The position numbers were made by a program, and so were the translations under genes. A model generated the notes under the pieces. It was not told the DNA's origin. It searched no databases and saw only the letters and a program-made list of their open reading frames with translations. Of a stretch of DNA of 64,000 nt, positions 18,527 to 29,077 are shown in pieces. Location of the stretch: positions 62,001-126,000 of the forward strand of contig JASCOC010000008.1 of NCBI GenBank assembly GCA_029959605.1. The letters are read 5' to 3'. The stretch's first letter is position 1. The number at the start of each line of letters is the position of its first letter. Source of the DNA: Lysobacteraceae bacterium PS02340 (lineage in GTDB: Bacteria; Pseudomonadota; Gammaproteobacteria; Xanthomonadales; Xanthomonadaceae).

Positions 18527-18724
18527 ATGCCCAAGATCAAGACGCACCGGGGCGCCGCCAAGCGGTTCCGGAAGACGGCGTCCGGCAAGTTCAAGGCCGG
18601 TCACGCAAATCGCAGCCACATCCTCACGAAGAAGACGACCAAGCGGAAGCGCGGTCTTCGTCAGACGAACATCATTCCGGCATGCGACAGCGCTCGCGTC
18701 GCCCGCATGCTGCCGTATCTCTGA
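18527..18724 (+). CDS. rpmI: 50S ribosomal protein L35
   Basis: A 65-residue basic protein starting [20 protein letters not shown], the conserved L35 N-terminus, and ending MLPYL. It is a component of the large ribosomal subunit. The stop codon is 13 bases before rplT, and GAGGAGGA in that gap is the rplT ribosome site. Its upstream leader is long and structured, as expected where L20 controls the pair. Confidence 0.97.
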   Translation: MPKIKTHRGAAKRFRKTASGKFKAGHANRSHILTKKTTKRKRGLRQTNIIPACDSARVARMLPYL

Positions 18725-18737
18725 GGAGGACTGAACC

Positions 18738-19097
18738 ATGGCTCGAGTCAAGCGGGGCGTCCAGGCACGCCGTCGTCACAAGAAGGTTCTCGGCCGCGCG
18801 AAGGGCTATTACAACGCCCGTCGCAAGGTCTTCCGCGTCGCCAAGCAGGCCGTCATCAAGGCCGGCCAGTACGCGTACATCGGTCGCAAGCTCAAGAAGC
18901 GCGATTTCCGTTCGCTGTGGATCACGCGTATCAACGCGGCTGCACGTCTGAACGGCATCAGCTACAGCCGCTTCATGAACGGTCTGCTCAAGGCCGGCAT
19001 CACCCTGGATCGCAAGATCCTGGCCGACCTCGCGGTCAACGATGCCACCGGCTTTGCCGCGCTCGCCGAGAAGGCGAAGGGCGCGCTGGCGGCCTGA
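18738..19097 (+). CDS. rplT: 50S ribosomal protein L20
   Basis: A 119-residue protein, full length, with the typical N-terminus [19 protein letters not shown] and the [19 protein letters not shown] segment. L20 is needed early in assembly of the large subunit on 23S rRNA and is usually the autogenous repressor of this operon. Strong GAGGAGGA ribosome site. Downstream are three hairpins before pheS, one of them a good terminator. Confidence 0.98.
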   Translation: MARVKRGVQARRRHKKVLGRAKGYYNARRKVFRVAKQAVIKAGQYAYIGRKLKKRDFRSLWITRINAAARLNGISYSRFMNGLLKAGITLDRKILADLAVNDATGFAALAEKAKGALAA

Positions 19098-20240
<1,143 letters not shown>

Positions 20241-20327
20241 GTCCAGCCGCAGCGCGTCTGCATCTTCTCCGCGTCATCCGTCGCGACAGGTCCCGCAGTG
20301 CCGGGACGACGATTCCAAGAGATCGCC

Positions 20328-22703
20328 ATGAAATTTTCCGAGAACTGGCTGCGCCAGCACGTCAAGACCGATGCCACCCGTGACCAGCTGGCGGCGACGC
20401 TGACCGCGATCGGCCTGGAAGTCGAAGAGATCACGCCGCTGGGCGAGGCGCTCGACGGTGTCGTCGTCGCGCGCATCGTCTCGGCCGAGAAGCATCCCGA
20501 AGCCGACCGTCTGCAGGTCTGCCAGCTCGATGCCGGTGGTCAGATGCTGCAGATCGTCTGCGGCGCGCCGAACGCGCGTCCGGGCCTGGTCGCGCCGTTG
20601 GCACTGATCGGCACGACCGTCGGCACGTTGACGATCAAAGCTGCGCAGCTGCGCGGCGTCGATTCCAATGGCATGTTGTGCTCGGCCAAGGAACTGGGCA
20701 TCGACGCCGACGCATCCGGTCTGCTGGAACTGCCTGACGACGCGCCGATCGGCGCGCCGCTGGCCGACTACCTCGGACTGCCCGACGCGAGCATCGAGCT
20801 CAAGCTCACGCCGAATCGCGCCGACTGCTTCGGCATCCGCGGCATCGCGTTCGACGTGGCCGCCGCCTGCGGCAGTGAAGTCGTGCCGCTCGACGCACCG
20901 CCCGTGCCGGCCAGCACGGACGCATCGCTGCAGGTCGTGCTCGACGCGGGCGCCGATGCGCCGCGTTATCTCGGCCGGGTGATCGAAGGCATCGATGCGA
21001 CGCGTCCGACGCCGTCGTGGATGGCCGAGCGTCTGCGTCGCAGCGGCGTGCGTCCGGTCAGCTTCCTCGTCGACGTCACCCAGTACGTGATGCTCGAACT
21101 CGGTCAGCCGATGCACGCTTTCGACCGCGACCTGCTCAAAGGCCCGGTCGGCGTGCGCCGTGCGCGCACGGGCGAAACGCTCAAACTGCTCGACGGTCGC
21201 GACGTGACGCTGGACGAACAGTTCCTCGCGGTCACCGACGCCGACCGCGTTGTCGCGCTGGCCGGTGTCATGGGCGGTTTCGATACGCGCGTGACCGACG
21301 GCACCCGCAACGTGTTCCTCGAATCCGCGCACTTCGCGCCGGACGCGATCATCGGCCGCAGCCGCCGTCTGGGCCTGCACACCGATGCCGCGCACCGCTT
21401 CGAGCGCGGCGTGGATCCCGAGCTGCCGCGGACCGCGATCGAGTATGCGACGCGCCTGATTCTCGATGTCGCCGGCGGCAGCGCCGGTCCGGTGACCACC
21501 GCCGAACTCGACGCGCACCTCGCGCAGCCGCGCACGATCGCGCTGCGTCGCGCACGCCTGACGCGTGTGCTCGGCCTGACGGTCGACGATGCGGAGATCG
21601 AACGCATCCTGCGCGCGCTGGGGCTCACCGTCGTCGCCGACGTCGAAGGCTGGCAGGTCACCGCGCCGACGCGTCGCTTCGATCTGGCGATCGAGGAAGA
21701 CCTGATTGAAGAAGTCGTGCGCATCCACGGCTATGACCGTGTGCCGACCACGCTGCCCGGCGGCGCGACGCGCATCGCGGCGCCCAGCGAAACCCGTGTC
21801 GCCGAGGCCGAGCTGCGCGGGCAGATGGTCGCGCGCGATTACCTGGAAACGGTCAACTTCGCCTTCGTCGATGCGTCGCTGCTCGCGACCTGGCAGGCGG
21901 ATGCCGGCAGCGTGCCGCTGGCCAATCCGCTGAGCGCCGAACTCGGCGTTATGCGCACCGCGTTGCTGCCGGGCCTGGTGTCCACGCTCGCGCGCAACCT
22001 TGCGCGCCAGCAGGCGCGCGTGCGCCTGTTCGAACTCGGCAAAGTCTTCGCACAGGCGAACGCTGCCGGCGCCGCACCGGTCGAGACCTTGCGCGTGGCT
22101 GCCGCGGTCGCCGGTGATGCCGGGACCGAACAGTGGGGCGATGCCACGCGTCCGGTCGATTACTTCGATCTCAAGGGCGATCTCGAAGCGCTGGCCGCAG
22201 TCGCGGGCGCGACGCTGACATTCGAGCGTTCAACCACGGCGCACGGCCACCCCGGTCGCTCGGCCGATGTCTTGCGCGACGGCGCGCGCGTGGGCTGGAT
22301 CGGCGAGCTGCATCCGCGTCTGCTGCGCGCGCTCGACATCGATGTGCCGGTGGTCGCGTTCGAACTGGACGCATCCGCGCTGCAGGCGCGTCCGCTGCCA
22401 CGCGTGACCGGGCTGTCGAAGTTCCCGTCGGTGCGCCGCGATCTGGCGATCGTCGCGCCGGAATCGGTCGACTGGGCAGCGCTGGAAGCTACCGTCCGCG
22501 CATCCGCCGGTCCGCTGCTGGCCGACGTGCGCCTGTTCGACCGTTATGCCGGGCAGGGGGTCGAAACGGGGTTCAGGAGTCTCGCCATGGGCTTGATTCT
22601 GCAGGAAAGTTCACGCACTCTGACCGATCGCGATGTCGATGCCGTCGTCGCGGACGTGGTGGCCGCGCTCGCGCGCGAACACCACGCGAAGATCCGGGGC
22701 TGA
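20328..22703 (+). CDS. pheT: Phenylalanine--tRNA ligase beta subunit
   Basis: A 791-residue subunit, close to the normal 790-800. It begins [15 protein letters not shown], followed by the EMAP/Trbp-like tRNA-binding domain (about 40-150, [14 protein letters not shown]), B3/B4 editing domain ([20 protein letters not shown]), B5 domain, and the C-terminal anticodon-binding ferredoxin-like domain ([17 protein letters not shown]). It pairs with PheS. ihfA begins 22 bases after it, so pheST, ihfA and the merR gene are probably co-transcribed, as in enterobacteria. Confidence 0.97.
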   Translation: MKFSENWLRQHVKTDATRDQLAATLTAIGLEVEEITPLGEALDGVVVARIVSAEKHPEADRLQVCQLDAGGQMLQIVCGAPNARPGLVAPLALIGTTVGTLTIKAAQLRGVDSNGMLCSAKELGIDADASGLLELPDDAPIGAPLADYLGLPDASIELKLTPNRADCFGIRGIAFDVAAACGSEVVPLDAPPVPASTDASLQVVLDAGADAPRYLGRVIEGIDATRPTPSWMAERLRRSGVRPVSFLVDVTQYVMLELGQPMHAFDRDLLKGPVGVRRARTGETLKLLDGRDVTLDEQFLAVTDADRVVALAGVMGGFDTRVTDGTRNVFLESAHFAPDAIIGRSRRLGLHTDAAHRFERGVDPELPRTAIEYATRLILDVAGGSAGPVTTAELDAHLAQPRTIALRRARLTRVLGLTVDDAEIERILRALGLTVVADVEGWQVTAPTRRFDLAIEEDLIEEVVRIHGYDRVPTTLPGGATRIAAPSETRVAEAELRGQMVARDYLETVNFAFVDASLLATWQADAGSVPLANPLSAELGVMRTALLPGLVSTLARNLARQQARVRLFELGKVFAQANAAGAAPVETLRVAAAVAGDAGTEQWGDATRPVDYFDLKGDLEALAAVAGATLTFERSTTAHGHPGRSADVLRDGARVGWIGELHPRLLRALDIDVPVVAFELDASALQARPLPRVTGLSKFPSVRRDLAIVAPESVDWAALEATVRASAGPLLADVRLFDRYAGQGVETGFRSLAMGLILQESSRTLTDRDVDAVVADVVAALAREHHAKIRG

Positions 22704-22725
22704 GGCCTCACAGGGGGATTGCTGC

Positions 22726-23037
22726 GTGGCACTGACGAAGGCGGACATGGCCGAGAAGCTCTACGAGGAAGTCGGCTTGAACAAGCGCGAGGCGAAGGAA
22801 TTCGTCGACGCCTTCTTCGACGTGTTGCGCGATGCGCTGCAGCAGGGTCGACAGGTCAAGCTGTCCGGCTTCGGCAATTTCGACCTGCGCCGCAAGAACG
22901 AACGTCCGGGCCGCAACCCCAAGACCGGTGAGGAGATTCCGATCTCCGCACGCACGGTCGTGACCTTCCGTCCGGGCCAGAAGCTCAAGGAACGCGTCGA
23001 GGCTTATACCGGCTCGGTGGGCGCCGCGCATGCTTGA
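22726..23037 (+). CDS. ihfA: Integration host factor subunit alpha
   Basis: A 103-residue DNA-bending protein of the HU/IHF family. A GTG start at 22726 gives the conserved N-terminus [20 protein letters not shown] and has AGGGGGA ahead of it; the internal ATG at 22747 would remove the first strand of the family fold. The DNA-intercalating region [12 protein letters not shown] with its Pro is present. It forms a heterodimer with IhfB and acts in nucleoid architecture, recombination and sigma-54 promoter activation. It overlaps the following merR gene by eight bases. Confidence 0.95.
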   Translation: MALTKADMAEKLYEEVGLNKREAKEFVDAFFDVLRDALQQGRQVKLSGFGNFDLRRKNERPGRNPKTGEEIPISARTVVTFRPGQKLKERVEAYTGSVGAAHA

Positions 23038-23386
23038 CCCGGGCAGCAACCGCGAACTGCCGCCGATTCCGGCGAAGCGCTACTTCACCATCGGTGAGGT
23101 CAGCGAGCTGTGCGACGTCAAACCGCACGTGCTGCGTTACTGGGAGACGGAATTTCCGAGCCTGAGCCCGGTCAAGCGCCGCGGCAACCGCCGGTACTAT
23201 CAGCGCCACGACGTGCTGATGGTGCGCCAGATCCGCGGCCTGCTGTACGAGCAGGGCTACACGATCGGTGGTGCGCGCCTGCGTCTGGAGGGCGAGGGCG
23301 CCAAGCAGGAGTCCGCGTTGAGCAGCCAGATCGTGCGCCAGGTGCGCATGGAACTCGAGGACGTGCTGCAGTTGCTGAAGCGCTGA
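23030..23386 (+). CDS. MerR-family transcriptional regulator
   Basis: A 118-residue MerR-type protein. The winged helix-turn-helix lies at about 18-85 ([20 protein letters not shown], then [20 protein letters not shown]), followed by a short coiled-coil dimerisation helix ([15 protein letters not shown]). There is no C-terminal effector domain and no metal-binding Cys pair, so it is not a metal sensor. It overlaps ihfA by eight bases (translational coupling). The gene is a constant neighbour of ihfA in many Proteobacteria, but its target is unknown to me. Confidence 0.9.
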   Translation: MLDPGSNRELPPIPAKRYFTIGEVSELCDVKPHVLRYWETEFPSLSPVKRRGNRRYYQRHDVLMVRQIRGLLYEQGYTIGGARLRLEGEGAKQESALSSQIVRQVRMELEDVLQLLKR

Positions 23387-23428
23387 GTGGGCCACGTCAC
23401 ATGGATGGGCGAAACGCCCGCCAGACGG

Positions 23429-23434
23429 TATAAT
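23429..23434 (+). promoter_or_regulatory. -10 box of tRNA-Pro promoter
   Basis: A perfect TATAAT ends 10 bases before the tRNA-Pro gene. No good -35 hexamer at 16-18 bases is visible. The short distance to the mature 5' end implies a minimal leader. Confidence 0.5.
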
Positions 23435-23444
23435 TTCCAGATTC

Positions 23445-23521
23445 CGGGGTATAGCGCAGCCTGGTAGCGCACTTGTCTGGGGGACAAGTGGTCGTCGGTT
23501 CAAATCCGGCTACCCCGACCA
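23445..23521 (+). tRNA. tRNA-Pro (anticodon GGG)
   Basis: A 77-base cloverleaf: acceptor CGGGGTA pairs with TACCCCG, the D arm is GCGCAGCCTGGTAGCGC, the anticodon stem CTTGT/ACAAG encloses loop CTGGGGG (anticodon GGG), and the T loop is GGTTCAAATCC. CCA is encoded. It reads CCC and CCU. Confidence 0.97.
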
Positions 23522-23536
23522 AAACACGCGACATCC

Positions 23537-23573
23537 GAACGGCCCGTGCGCAAGCGCGGGCCGTTCTGTTTGT
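23537..23573 (+). terminator. Terminator after tRNA-Pro
   Basis: GAACGGCCCG (23537-23546) pairs with CGGGCCGTTC (23557-23566), followed by TGTTTGT. Confidence 0.7.
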
Positions 23574-23592
23574 GGGCATGCCGGGGTGTTGG

Positions 23593-23760
23593 TCAGGCCG
23601 CATCCAGCAATGCGCGACCCGCTTGCGTGAGATCGATGTCGCCATCTTCGGCGAGCACGGCGTAGCCCGCATTGACGGCCCAGTCGATCTCCGATTCGCT
23701 GATGGGGGTCGTCGCGTCGATGTCGCGCAGGACGCGGCGCTGGTCGGTGTCGATCGTCAT
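23593..23760 (-). CDS. Small hypothetical protein
   Basis: A 55-residue acidic protein (ATG at 23760; a GTG at 23790 would add ten residues). The end DIDLTQAGRALLDAA and the strand-like GYAVLAEDG look like the wing and last helix of a winged-helix fold, but the protein is too short for one, and I recognise no family. No Shine-Dalgarno site is strong. It lies alone between the tRNA-Pro terminator and the GumN-like gene on the opposite strand. Confidence 0.45.
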   Translation of the reverse strand: MTIDTDQRRVLRDIDATTPISESEIDWAVNAGYAVLAEDGDIDLTQAGRALLDAA

Positions 23761-23949
23761 GACGGTGATTCCGGTGGCGGGATATCGCACCGTAACGAAG
23801 CGGGCGTAGGCGAGGCGTGGGCTTCAAGCATGCCGATGGGCGCACGCCCCGCGACGCTGAACGGAACGCGATCGCCATGCCGAATGTCATGCGCGTTCCC
23901 GCGCGCGGCTTCGTATGCTCAGTCTTCATATTCTTGAACAGGCTTGGCG

Positions 23950-25062
23950 ATGGACAAGTGCTTCCGTGTCCCGATACTCGCGTTCGCAATTGCGTCGGTA
24001 TTGATGTGCGCGACTGCGCAAGCGCAGGACGCGGCGCCGACCTCGCCCGCGCCCATGGCGCGGTCCGATGCGTCCGCTGTGCGCGACATGGACACCGTCG
24101 TGGTCACCGGTGTGCAGCCCGGCCCCGGCCTGTGGCGTGTGCGGCGCGATGACGGGCACACGCTCTACATTCTCGGCACACAGTCGCCGCTGCCCGCGGA
24201 CATCACGTGGCGCGCGCACGAGGTGCGCGAGGTCCTGGCAGACGCGGGCGTCGCACTCGGTCCGCCGGGGGCGCAATGGGGCGCCGATATCGGGTTCTTC
24301 GGCAAGCTGACGCTTGCGCCGTCTGCATTCCGGGCAATGCGCAATCCCGATGGCGCCACACTCGACCAGCTGCTGCCACCGGATCTCTATGCGAGCTGGG
24401 CGGCGCTGAAGGAGCGCTACATCGGACGCGATCGCGGAATCGAGCGCAAGCGGCCCTTCATCGCGGTCTACCAGTTGTATCGCGCGGCGCTGGAGCGCAA
24501 CGGCCTCCGCGAGGGCAACATCATCGGTCCCGTGATCGAGGACGCGTTGAAGGCGCGTGGCATGGCGGTCACGCCGACGATCCTGCAGATGAAGATCGAC
24601 GATCCGCGTGGTGCATTGGCAATGTTCCGTCGCGAGACGCTCAAGCCCGAGGACATCGCGTGTGTGCGCGGCACGCTGGACATCATCGAGAACGATCTGC
24701 CGCGCATCGCCGCACGCGCGAACGCGTGGGCGGTCGGCGATCTCGATGGCTTGCGCGGCATGCCCGATGCGCGGGCGCAGGTGATGACCTGTCTGTCTGC
24801 GTGGACCGCGAGCGAGACCGCGCGCGAACTGGGCATGGCGGATATCCAGTCGAAGGTCAGCGCCGCCTGGCTGTCGAAGGTTGACGCTGCGATGGCCGAA
24901 CACCCCGTCGTCTTCGCGACGGTGCCGATCGATTCCTTGCTGCGCGCCGATGGACAGCTCGGGGCGTTGCGCGCGCGTGGCTACACCGTGCTCGCGCCAG
25001 ACGAATCGGACGTCGTCGAAGACGCGGACGGCGATGCATCAGCGGGCGCCGTGACACCCTGA
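23950..25062 (+). CDS. TraB/GumN family protein (exported)
   Basis: A 370-residue protein. The ATG at 23950 begins a signal peptide (MDKCFRVPILAFAIASVLM, cleavage near AQA-Q at about 26). The mature part opens with GLWRVRRDDGHTLYILGTQ, the hallmark of the TraB/PrgY/GumN family; a conserved Glu/His-type metal site is proposed for the family. GumN lies in the xanthan cluster of Xanthomonas but is not needed for polymer chemistry, and the family has a predicted protease-like role in the periplasm. A TTG at 23944 could start two codons earlier. Function uncertain. Confidence 0.75.
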   Translation: MDKCFRVPILAFAIASVLMCATAQAQDAAPTSPAPMARSDASAVRDMDTVVVTGVQPGPGLWRVRRDDGHTLYILGTQSPLPADITWRAHEVREVLADAGVALGPPGAQWGADIGFFGKLTLAPSAFRAMRNPDGATLDQLLPPDLYASWAALKERYIGRDRGIERKRPFIAVYQLYRAALERNGLREGNIIGPVIEDALKARGMAVTPTILQMKIDDPRGALAMFRRETLKPEDIACVRGTLDIIENDLPRIAARANAWAVGDLDGLRGMPDARAQVMTCLSAWTASETARELGMADIQSKVSAAWLSKVDAAMAEHPVVFATVPIDSLLRADGQLGALRARGYTVLAPDESDVVEDADGDASAGAVTP

Positions 25063-25090
25063 AAAGAAGGGCCCGCAGACGCGGGCCCGT
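25063..25090. terminator. Bidirectional terminator between the GumN-like gene and dxs
   Basis: GGGCCCGC-AGAC-GCGGGCCC (25069-25088) is a perfect 8-bp stem. AAAAGAA on its left gives a T-rich tail for dxs on the minus strand; the plus-strand tail is weak. Confidence 0.75.
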
Positions 25091-25094
25091 TCGC

Positions 25095-27008
25095 TTATCC
25101 CGCGGCAGCGGCCTGCAATGCCGCGCCGCCGCTGCGCAGTTCCGGCCAGCGGCGCAGGACCGCGTCGCGGATGCCGTCGACATCGAGTCCTGCTTCGGCG
25201 AGCAGATCCTCGCGACTGGCGTGATGCTGGAACGCATCCGGCAGCCCGAGGTGCAGCACCGGCATCGTGACGCCTTCCGCATTGAGCAACTCGGTGACGC
25301 CCGAACCGGCGCCGCCGGCGACCACGTTGTCCTCGAGCGTCACGAAACCATCGTGAGTCTTCGCCAGTTCGAGCAGCAGTGCGCGGTCGAGCGGACGCAC
25401 GAAGCGCATGTTGACGACGGTCAGATCGAGCGCCTCGCCGACCTGCTCGGCGGCCGGCGCGATCGCGCCGAACGCCAGCAGGGCGATCCGCGCGCCACGG
25501 CGGCGCAGGTCGGCCTTGCCGATCGGCAGGGTATCGAGTGTCGTGTCGATCGCGACGCCGGGGCCGCTGCCGCGCGGGTAGCGCACGGCGGCCGGGCCTT
25601 CGTGGCGGAAGCCGGTCGTCAGCATTGCGCGGCATTCGTTTTCGTCGGCCGGCGCCATGATCACCATGTGCGGCACGCAGCGCAGGAAGCTCAGGTCGAG
25701 ATTGCCGGCGTGCGTGGCGCCGTCCGGACCGACGACGCCGCCGCGGTCGATCGCGAACAGCACGTCGAGCTTCTGCACCGCGACGTCGTGGACCAGCTGG
25801 TCGTAGGCGCGCTGCAGGAACGTCGAGTAGATCGCGACGACCGGCTTGGCGCCTTCGCAGGCCATGCCTGCGGCCAGCGTCACCGCATGCTGCTCGGCGA
25901 TCGCGGTATCGAAATAGCGCGCCGGGTAGGCCTTGCTGAAACGCACCAGACCCGAGCCTTCGCGCATCGCCGGCGTGATGCCGAGCAGCAGCGGATCGGC
26001 GGCGGCCATGTCGCAGATCCAGTCGCCGAACACGTCGGTATAGGTCGGCTTCTTCGCGCCGCTCTTGGCGACCAGGCCCTTGACAGGATCGAACGGGGAT
26101 ACGGCGTGGTAGCCGATCTGGTCGCCCTCGGCGAGTTCGTAGCCTTTGCCCTTGGTCGTGATGACGTGCAGCAACTGCGGGCCCTTGAGGCCCTTGAGCG
26201 TCTTGAGCGTGTCGACCAGCGCCTTGACGTCGTGGCCGTCGATCGGGCCGGTGTAATGGAAGCCCATCTCCTCGAACAGCGTGGACGGCACAAACATGCC
26301 CTTCCAGTGTTCTTCCCAGCGACGCACGAACTTCGCAGTCGGGTTGTTCTTGTCGCCGAGCAGCTTCTTGCCGCCCTCGCGCAGCGCGTTGAGCGTGCGG
26401 TTGCCGGTCGCGCGCCCCAGCATCTTGGTCAGCCCGCCGACGGCTTCGCTGATCGACATGCGGTTGTCGTTGAGCACGACCAGCACGTCGGGCTCGGGCT
26501 CCATGCCGCCGGCGTGATTCAGCGCCTCGTAGACCATGCCCGCGGTCATCGCACCGTCGCCGATCACCGCGACCACGCGGCGGTCGTTGCCGATCTGCGC
26601 GTTGGCGATCGCCATGCCCAGTGCGGCCGAGATCGAGGTCGACGAATGGCCGACACCGAAGGTGTCGTACTCGGACTCTTCGCGCTTCGGGAACGGCGCC
26701 ACGCCGTCCTTCTGCTTGACCGTGTGGATGCGGTCACGGCGGCCGGTCAGGATCTTGTGCGGATAGGTCTGATGGCCGACGTCCCAGACGACGCGGTCGT
26801 ACGGCGTGTCGTACAGGTAATGCAGGACCGTCGTCAGTTCGATCACGCCGAGGCCGGCGCCGAAATGGCCGCCGCTCTTGCCGACGGATTCGATGAGATA
26901 AGCGCGCAGTTCGTCGGCGATCGCGGGCAGTTCGGCTTCGTCGAACTGGCGGAGGTCGGACGGCGCGTCGATGCGCGCGAGGCGCGGATAGCGCGTGGAG
27001 TCGATCAT
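25095..27008 (-). CDS. dxs: 1-deoxy-D-xylulose-5-phosphate synthase
   Basis: A 637-residue thiamine-diphosphate enzyme that joins pyruvate and glyceraldehyde 3-phosphate in the first step of the non-mevalonate isoprenoid pathway. The ThDP/Mg motif is [16 protein letters not shown] (150-165), the catalytic Glu lies in [18 protein letters not shown], and the transketolase C-domain ends the protein. Length and N-terminus are normal. It stands alone with a terminator behind it; the next minus-strand gene is 71 bases upstream. Confidence 0.97.
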   Translation of the reverse strand: MIDSTRYPRLARIDAPSDLRQFDEAELPAIADELRAYLIESVGKSGGHFGAGLGVIELTTVLHYLYDTPYDRVVWDVGHQTYPHKILTGRRDRIHTVKQKDGVAPFPKREESEYDTFGVGHSSTSISAALGMAIANAQIGNDRRVVAVIGDGAMTAGMVYEALNHAGGMEPEPDVLVVLNDNRMSISEAVGGLTKMLGRATGNRTLNALREGGKKLLGDKNNPTAKFVRRWEEHWKGMFVPSTLFEEMGFHYTGPIDGHDVKALVDTLKTLKGLKGPQLLHVITTKGKGYELAEGDQIGYHAVSPFDPVKGLVAKSGAKKPTYTDVFGDWICDMAAADPLLLGITPAMREGSGLVRFSKAYPARYFDTAIAEQHAVTLAAGMACEGAKPVVAIYSTFLQRAYDQLVHDVAVQKLDVLFAIDRGGVVGPDGATHAGNLDLSFLRCVPHMVIMAPADENECRAMLTTGFRHEGPAAVRYPRGSGPGVAIDTTLDTLPIGKADLRRRGARIALLAFGAIAPAAEQVGEALDLTVVNMRFVRPLDRALLLELAKTHDGFVTLEDNVVAGGAGSGVTELLNAEGVTMPVLHLGLPDAFQHHASREDLLAEAGLDVDGIRDAVLRRWPELRSGGAALQAAAAG

Positions 27009-27079
27009 CCGCCAATTGTACGCCGCGGCCCCGCGGCTGGCGTCACCGGCCTGTCATGGAAACCGGGCGTTCAGGGCCT

Positions 27080-28222
27080 TCAGCGACGCCGCAGCCGAGA
27101 GAAGAAACCGCCCGTGCGTGCGGGTTCGTCGACCGCCTCGGTCGCTTCGACCAGCGGCTCGGCGTAGCCCGTGGCGAGGTTGGCGTTCACGAACCGGACC
27201 ACTTCGTCCGACGGCAGGCCGCTGGCCTTGATGATCTCGTCAAGCGTGGCCGGACCTTTCATCATCGCGGTGGCGATGCGGAAATGACGCGGATACTCGC
27301 GCTCGGTCTGCGGCCACTTGTTCAGCTGGTAGCGCGCATCCGGATCGTGTTCTGGCGCGAGCGTGCCGTTGCCAGCAAGCAGGCCGCCCAGCCAGACCAG
27401 ACGCAGCAGCGGCTGCGGCGCGCCGGACGCCTGCGCCTCGCGCGACCAGGTCGCATCGTCGACGGACTCGATCGCATCGCGCTCGATCGGGCCGTCGAAG
27501 TACTGGCTCAACGGCTTGAGCGTGGTCGGCCCGTGGTACTGCTGCACATCGAAATCGAGCCACAGCGTCGGCCCGGTCTCTCGCCGATAGCGACGGCGGC
27601 CGCGCAGCACGCCTGCATCGATCCAGGTCGCGAAGGGGAGGGCGCGTTCGGGTTCCGGTTCGGGCTCCGGCTCCGGCGCGACCGCGGCGTCTTCAGGTGC
27701 TGCTGGTTGCTCTGGTTCCGCAGCGGGTGCTGTGTCCAGCACGTCTTCAGGCCCGGGAATCGTGACCTCGGGCTCGACGGTCGGAACCGCTGACGCGTCC
27801 TCGGGCACGGCCTGCGGAATCTCTGCTTCGCGTGCAACGGCGACAGGCGTCACGGCCGCCGCAGCTGCAGGCACGTCAGGCGCCCGCGTCGGGATCTGAG
27901 TGCCCAGCACGATGTCCTGCATGGCCGCGATTTCGCGCAGCAGTGCAGCCATCGCGTTGTCGTCGAACGGACGCCCGAGACGGAAATGGGTCTGCACGCG
28001 TGGCGCCGAGGTCAGGCCGACGATCTGCTTGCCCGCAGCGTGCAGGCGCAGCCAGCTCATCGGGCCGTACATGCTGTCCATGTCGACGATGACGTGTTCG
28101 GCATCGGATTCGGCGACCAGCAGGAACGGTTCGCCGAGCTGGGCATTGGCACCGGCGAAGGCCGCGCGCAACGCGGTTTCGGTGGCGGTGTCCATTCCGC
28201 TCAGGGCGATGGTCAGGGTCAT
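27080..28222 (-). CDS. Hypothetical protein with receiver-like N-domain and PE-rich linker
   Basis: A protein of 380 residues (start at 28222; an in-frame ATG at 28264 has a better ribosome site and would add 14 residues). The N-terminal 125 residues (MTLTIALSGMDTATETALR) resemble a degenerate response-regulator receiver fold, with an acidic DMDSMYGPMS in place of the phosphorylation loop. Residues 130-210 form a disordered Ala/Pro/Glu linker with a PEPEPEPE repeat. The C-terminal part (about 215-380) is folded and ends in a helix-rich, winged-helix-like segment plus a basic FFSRLRRR tail. No named family recognised; likely Xanthomonadaceae-restricted and cytosolic. Confidence 0.7.
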   Translation of the reverse strand: MTLTIALSGMDTATETALRAAFAGANAQLGEPFLLVAESDAEHVIVDMDSMYGPMSWLRLHAAGKQIVGLTSAPRVQTHFRLGRPFDDNAMAALLREIAAMQDIVLGTQIPTRAPDVPAAAAAVTPVAVAREAEIPQAVPEDASAVPTVEPEVTIPGPEDVLDTAPAAEPEQPAAPEDAAVAPEPEPEPEPERALPFATWIDAGVLRGRRRYRRETGPTLWLDFDVQQYHGPTTLKPLSQYFDGPIERDAIESVDDATWSREAQASGAPQPLLRLVWLGGLLAGNGTLAPEHDPDARYQLNKWPQTEREYPRHFRIATAMMKGPATLDEIIKASGLPSDEVVRFVNANLATGYAEPLVEATEAVDEPARTGGFFSRLRRR

Positions 28223-28319
28223 GCAGGAGATACCGGGCGACGCGGCGCGAGGCGCGCTATCCATGAAGTGTATCCAGTGCCGCGCATGCTGTGCAGCGCA
28301 CGCGACACGTGGCGCGCGG

Positions 28320-28982
28320 TCATCCGCCGCGATCGCGTTTTGGCAGATGGGTGCTGAGGAACGCCATCTGGTCGGCGAGGATGTTGCGGTTGCTGAGAAT
28401 CAGATGCTCGATCCAGCTCGGCCGGAACGGTACTGCCAGCAGCGGCATCGAAGCCTCCTGCGGCGTGCGCGCGCCCTTGCGCGAATTGCATTGGAAGCAC
28501 GCGGTGACCACGTTCTCCCAGATGTCGAGGCCGCCGCGCGACAGCGGTTCGACGTGATCGCGGGTCAGCGTCTGCCGGCCGGCACGCCGACCGCAGTACA
28601 GACACAACTGGTAATCGCGGGCGAACAGGGCGGTGTTGGTCAGTGCGGGCGTCGGATCGATCGCGCTCGGGCGCACGTGGCTGCGGCCGGCGATGATCGG
28701 ATGCAGATCCATGCGGCTCTGCTGCCCGGTCGCGCGGCACATGCCGCCGTGCACGGTCATGCAGGGATCGCCCAGCGTCCAGGCGACCGCGCCACGCGCG
28801 TACAGGCACGCCGCGTCCTGCCAGCTGATCCAGTTGAGGGCACGGCCGTGCGCGTCGAGGGCGAGCAGGCGGACTGCATCGCGACGCGGGGCGTGATCAG
28901 AAAGTGCGGAGGAGACTCCGGAATCCAGCGCGTTTGCAGCGCCGGTGGGGATCAGGCGTGTGATCGCGCTGTCTGCCTCCAT
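28320..28982 (-). CDS. HNH endonuclease family protein
   Basis: A 220-residue protein whose C-terminal half is an HNH (McrA-like) nuclease domain: CLYCGRR (zinc pair Cys127, Cys130), TRDHVEPLSRGG with the catalytic His143, Asn157, and ACFQCNSRKGAR with zinc pair Cys162, Cys165. The N-terminal 110 residues resemble the strand-rich extension seen in housekeeping HNH proteins of Proteobacteria. The start at 28982 is the first ATG with family-like sequence; the ribosome site is weak. There is no methylase or restriction partner nearby, so a role as a solitary DNA-processing nuclease is more likely than restriction. Confidence 0.85.
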   Translation of the reverse strand: MEADSAITRLIPTGAANALDSGVSSALSDHAPRRDAVRLLALDAHGRALNWISWQDAACLYARGAVAWTLGDPCMTVHGGMCRATGQQSRMDLHPIIAGRSHVRPSAIDPTPALTNTALFARDYQLCLYCGRRAGRQTLTRDHVEPLSRGGLDIWENVVTACFQCNSRKGARTPQEASMPLLAVPFRPSWIEHLILSNRNILADQMAFLSTHLPKRDRGG

Positions 28983-29077
28983 TGCGACCGAGCATATACC
29001 CGATCGATGACACTTTGTGCAATGGATCACGCGCACGTCGCGACGCCAGCTGGCAGTCGCGACGTGCGCGCAGGACC

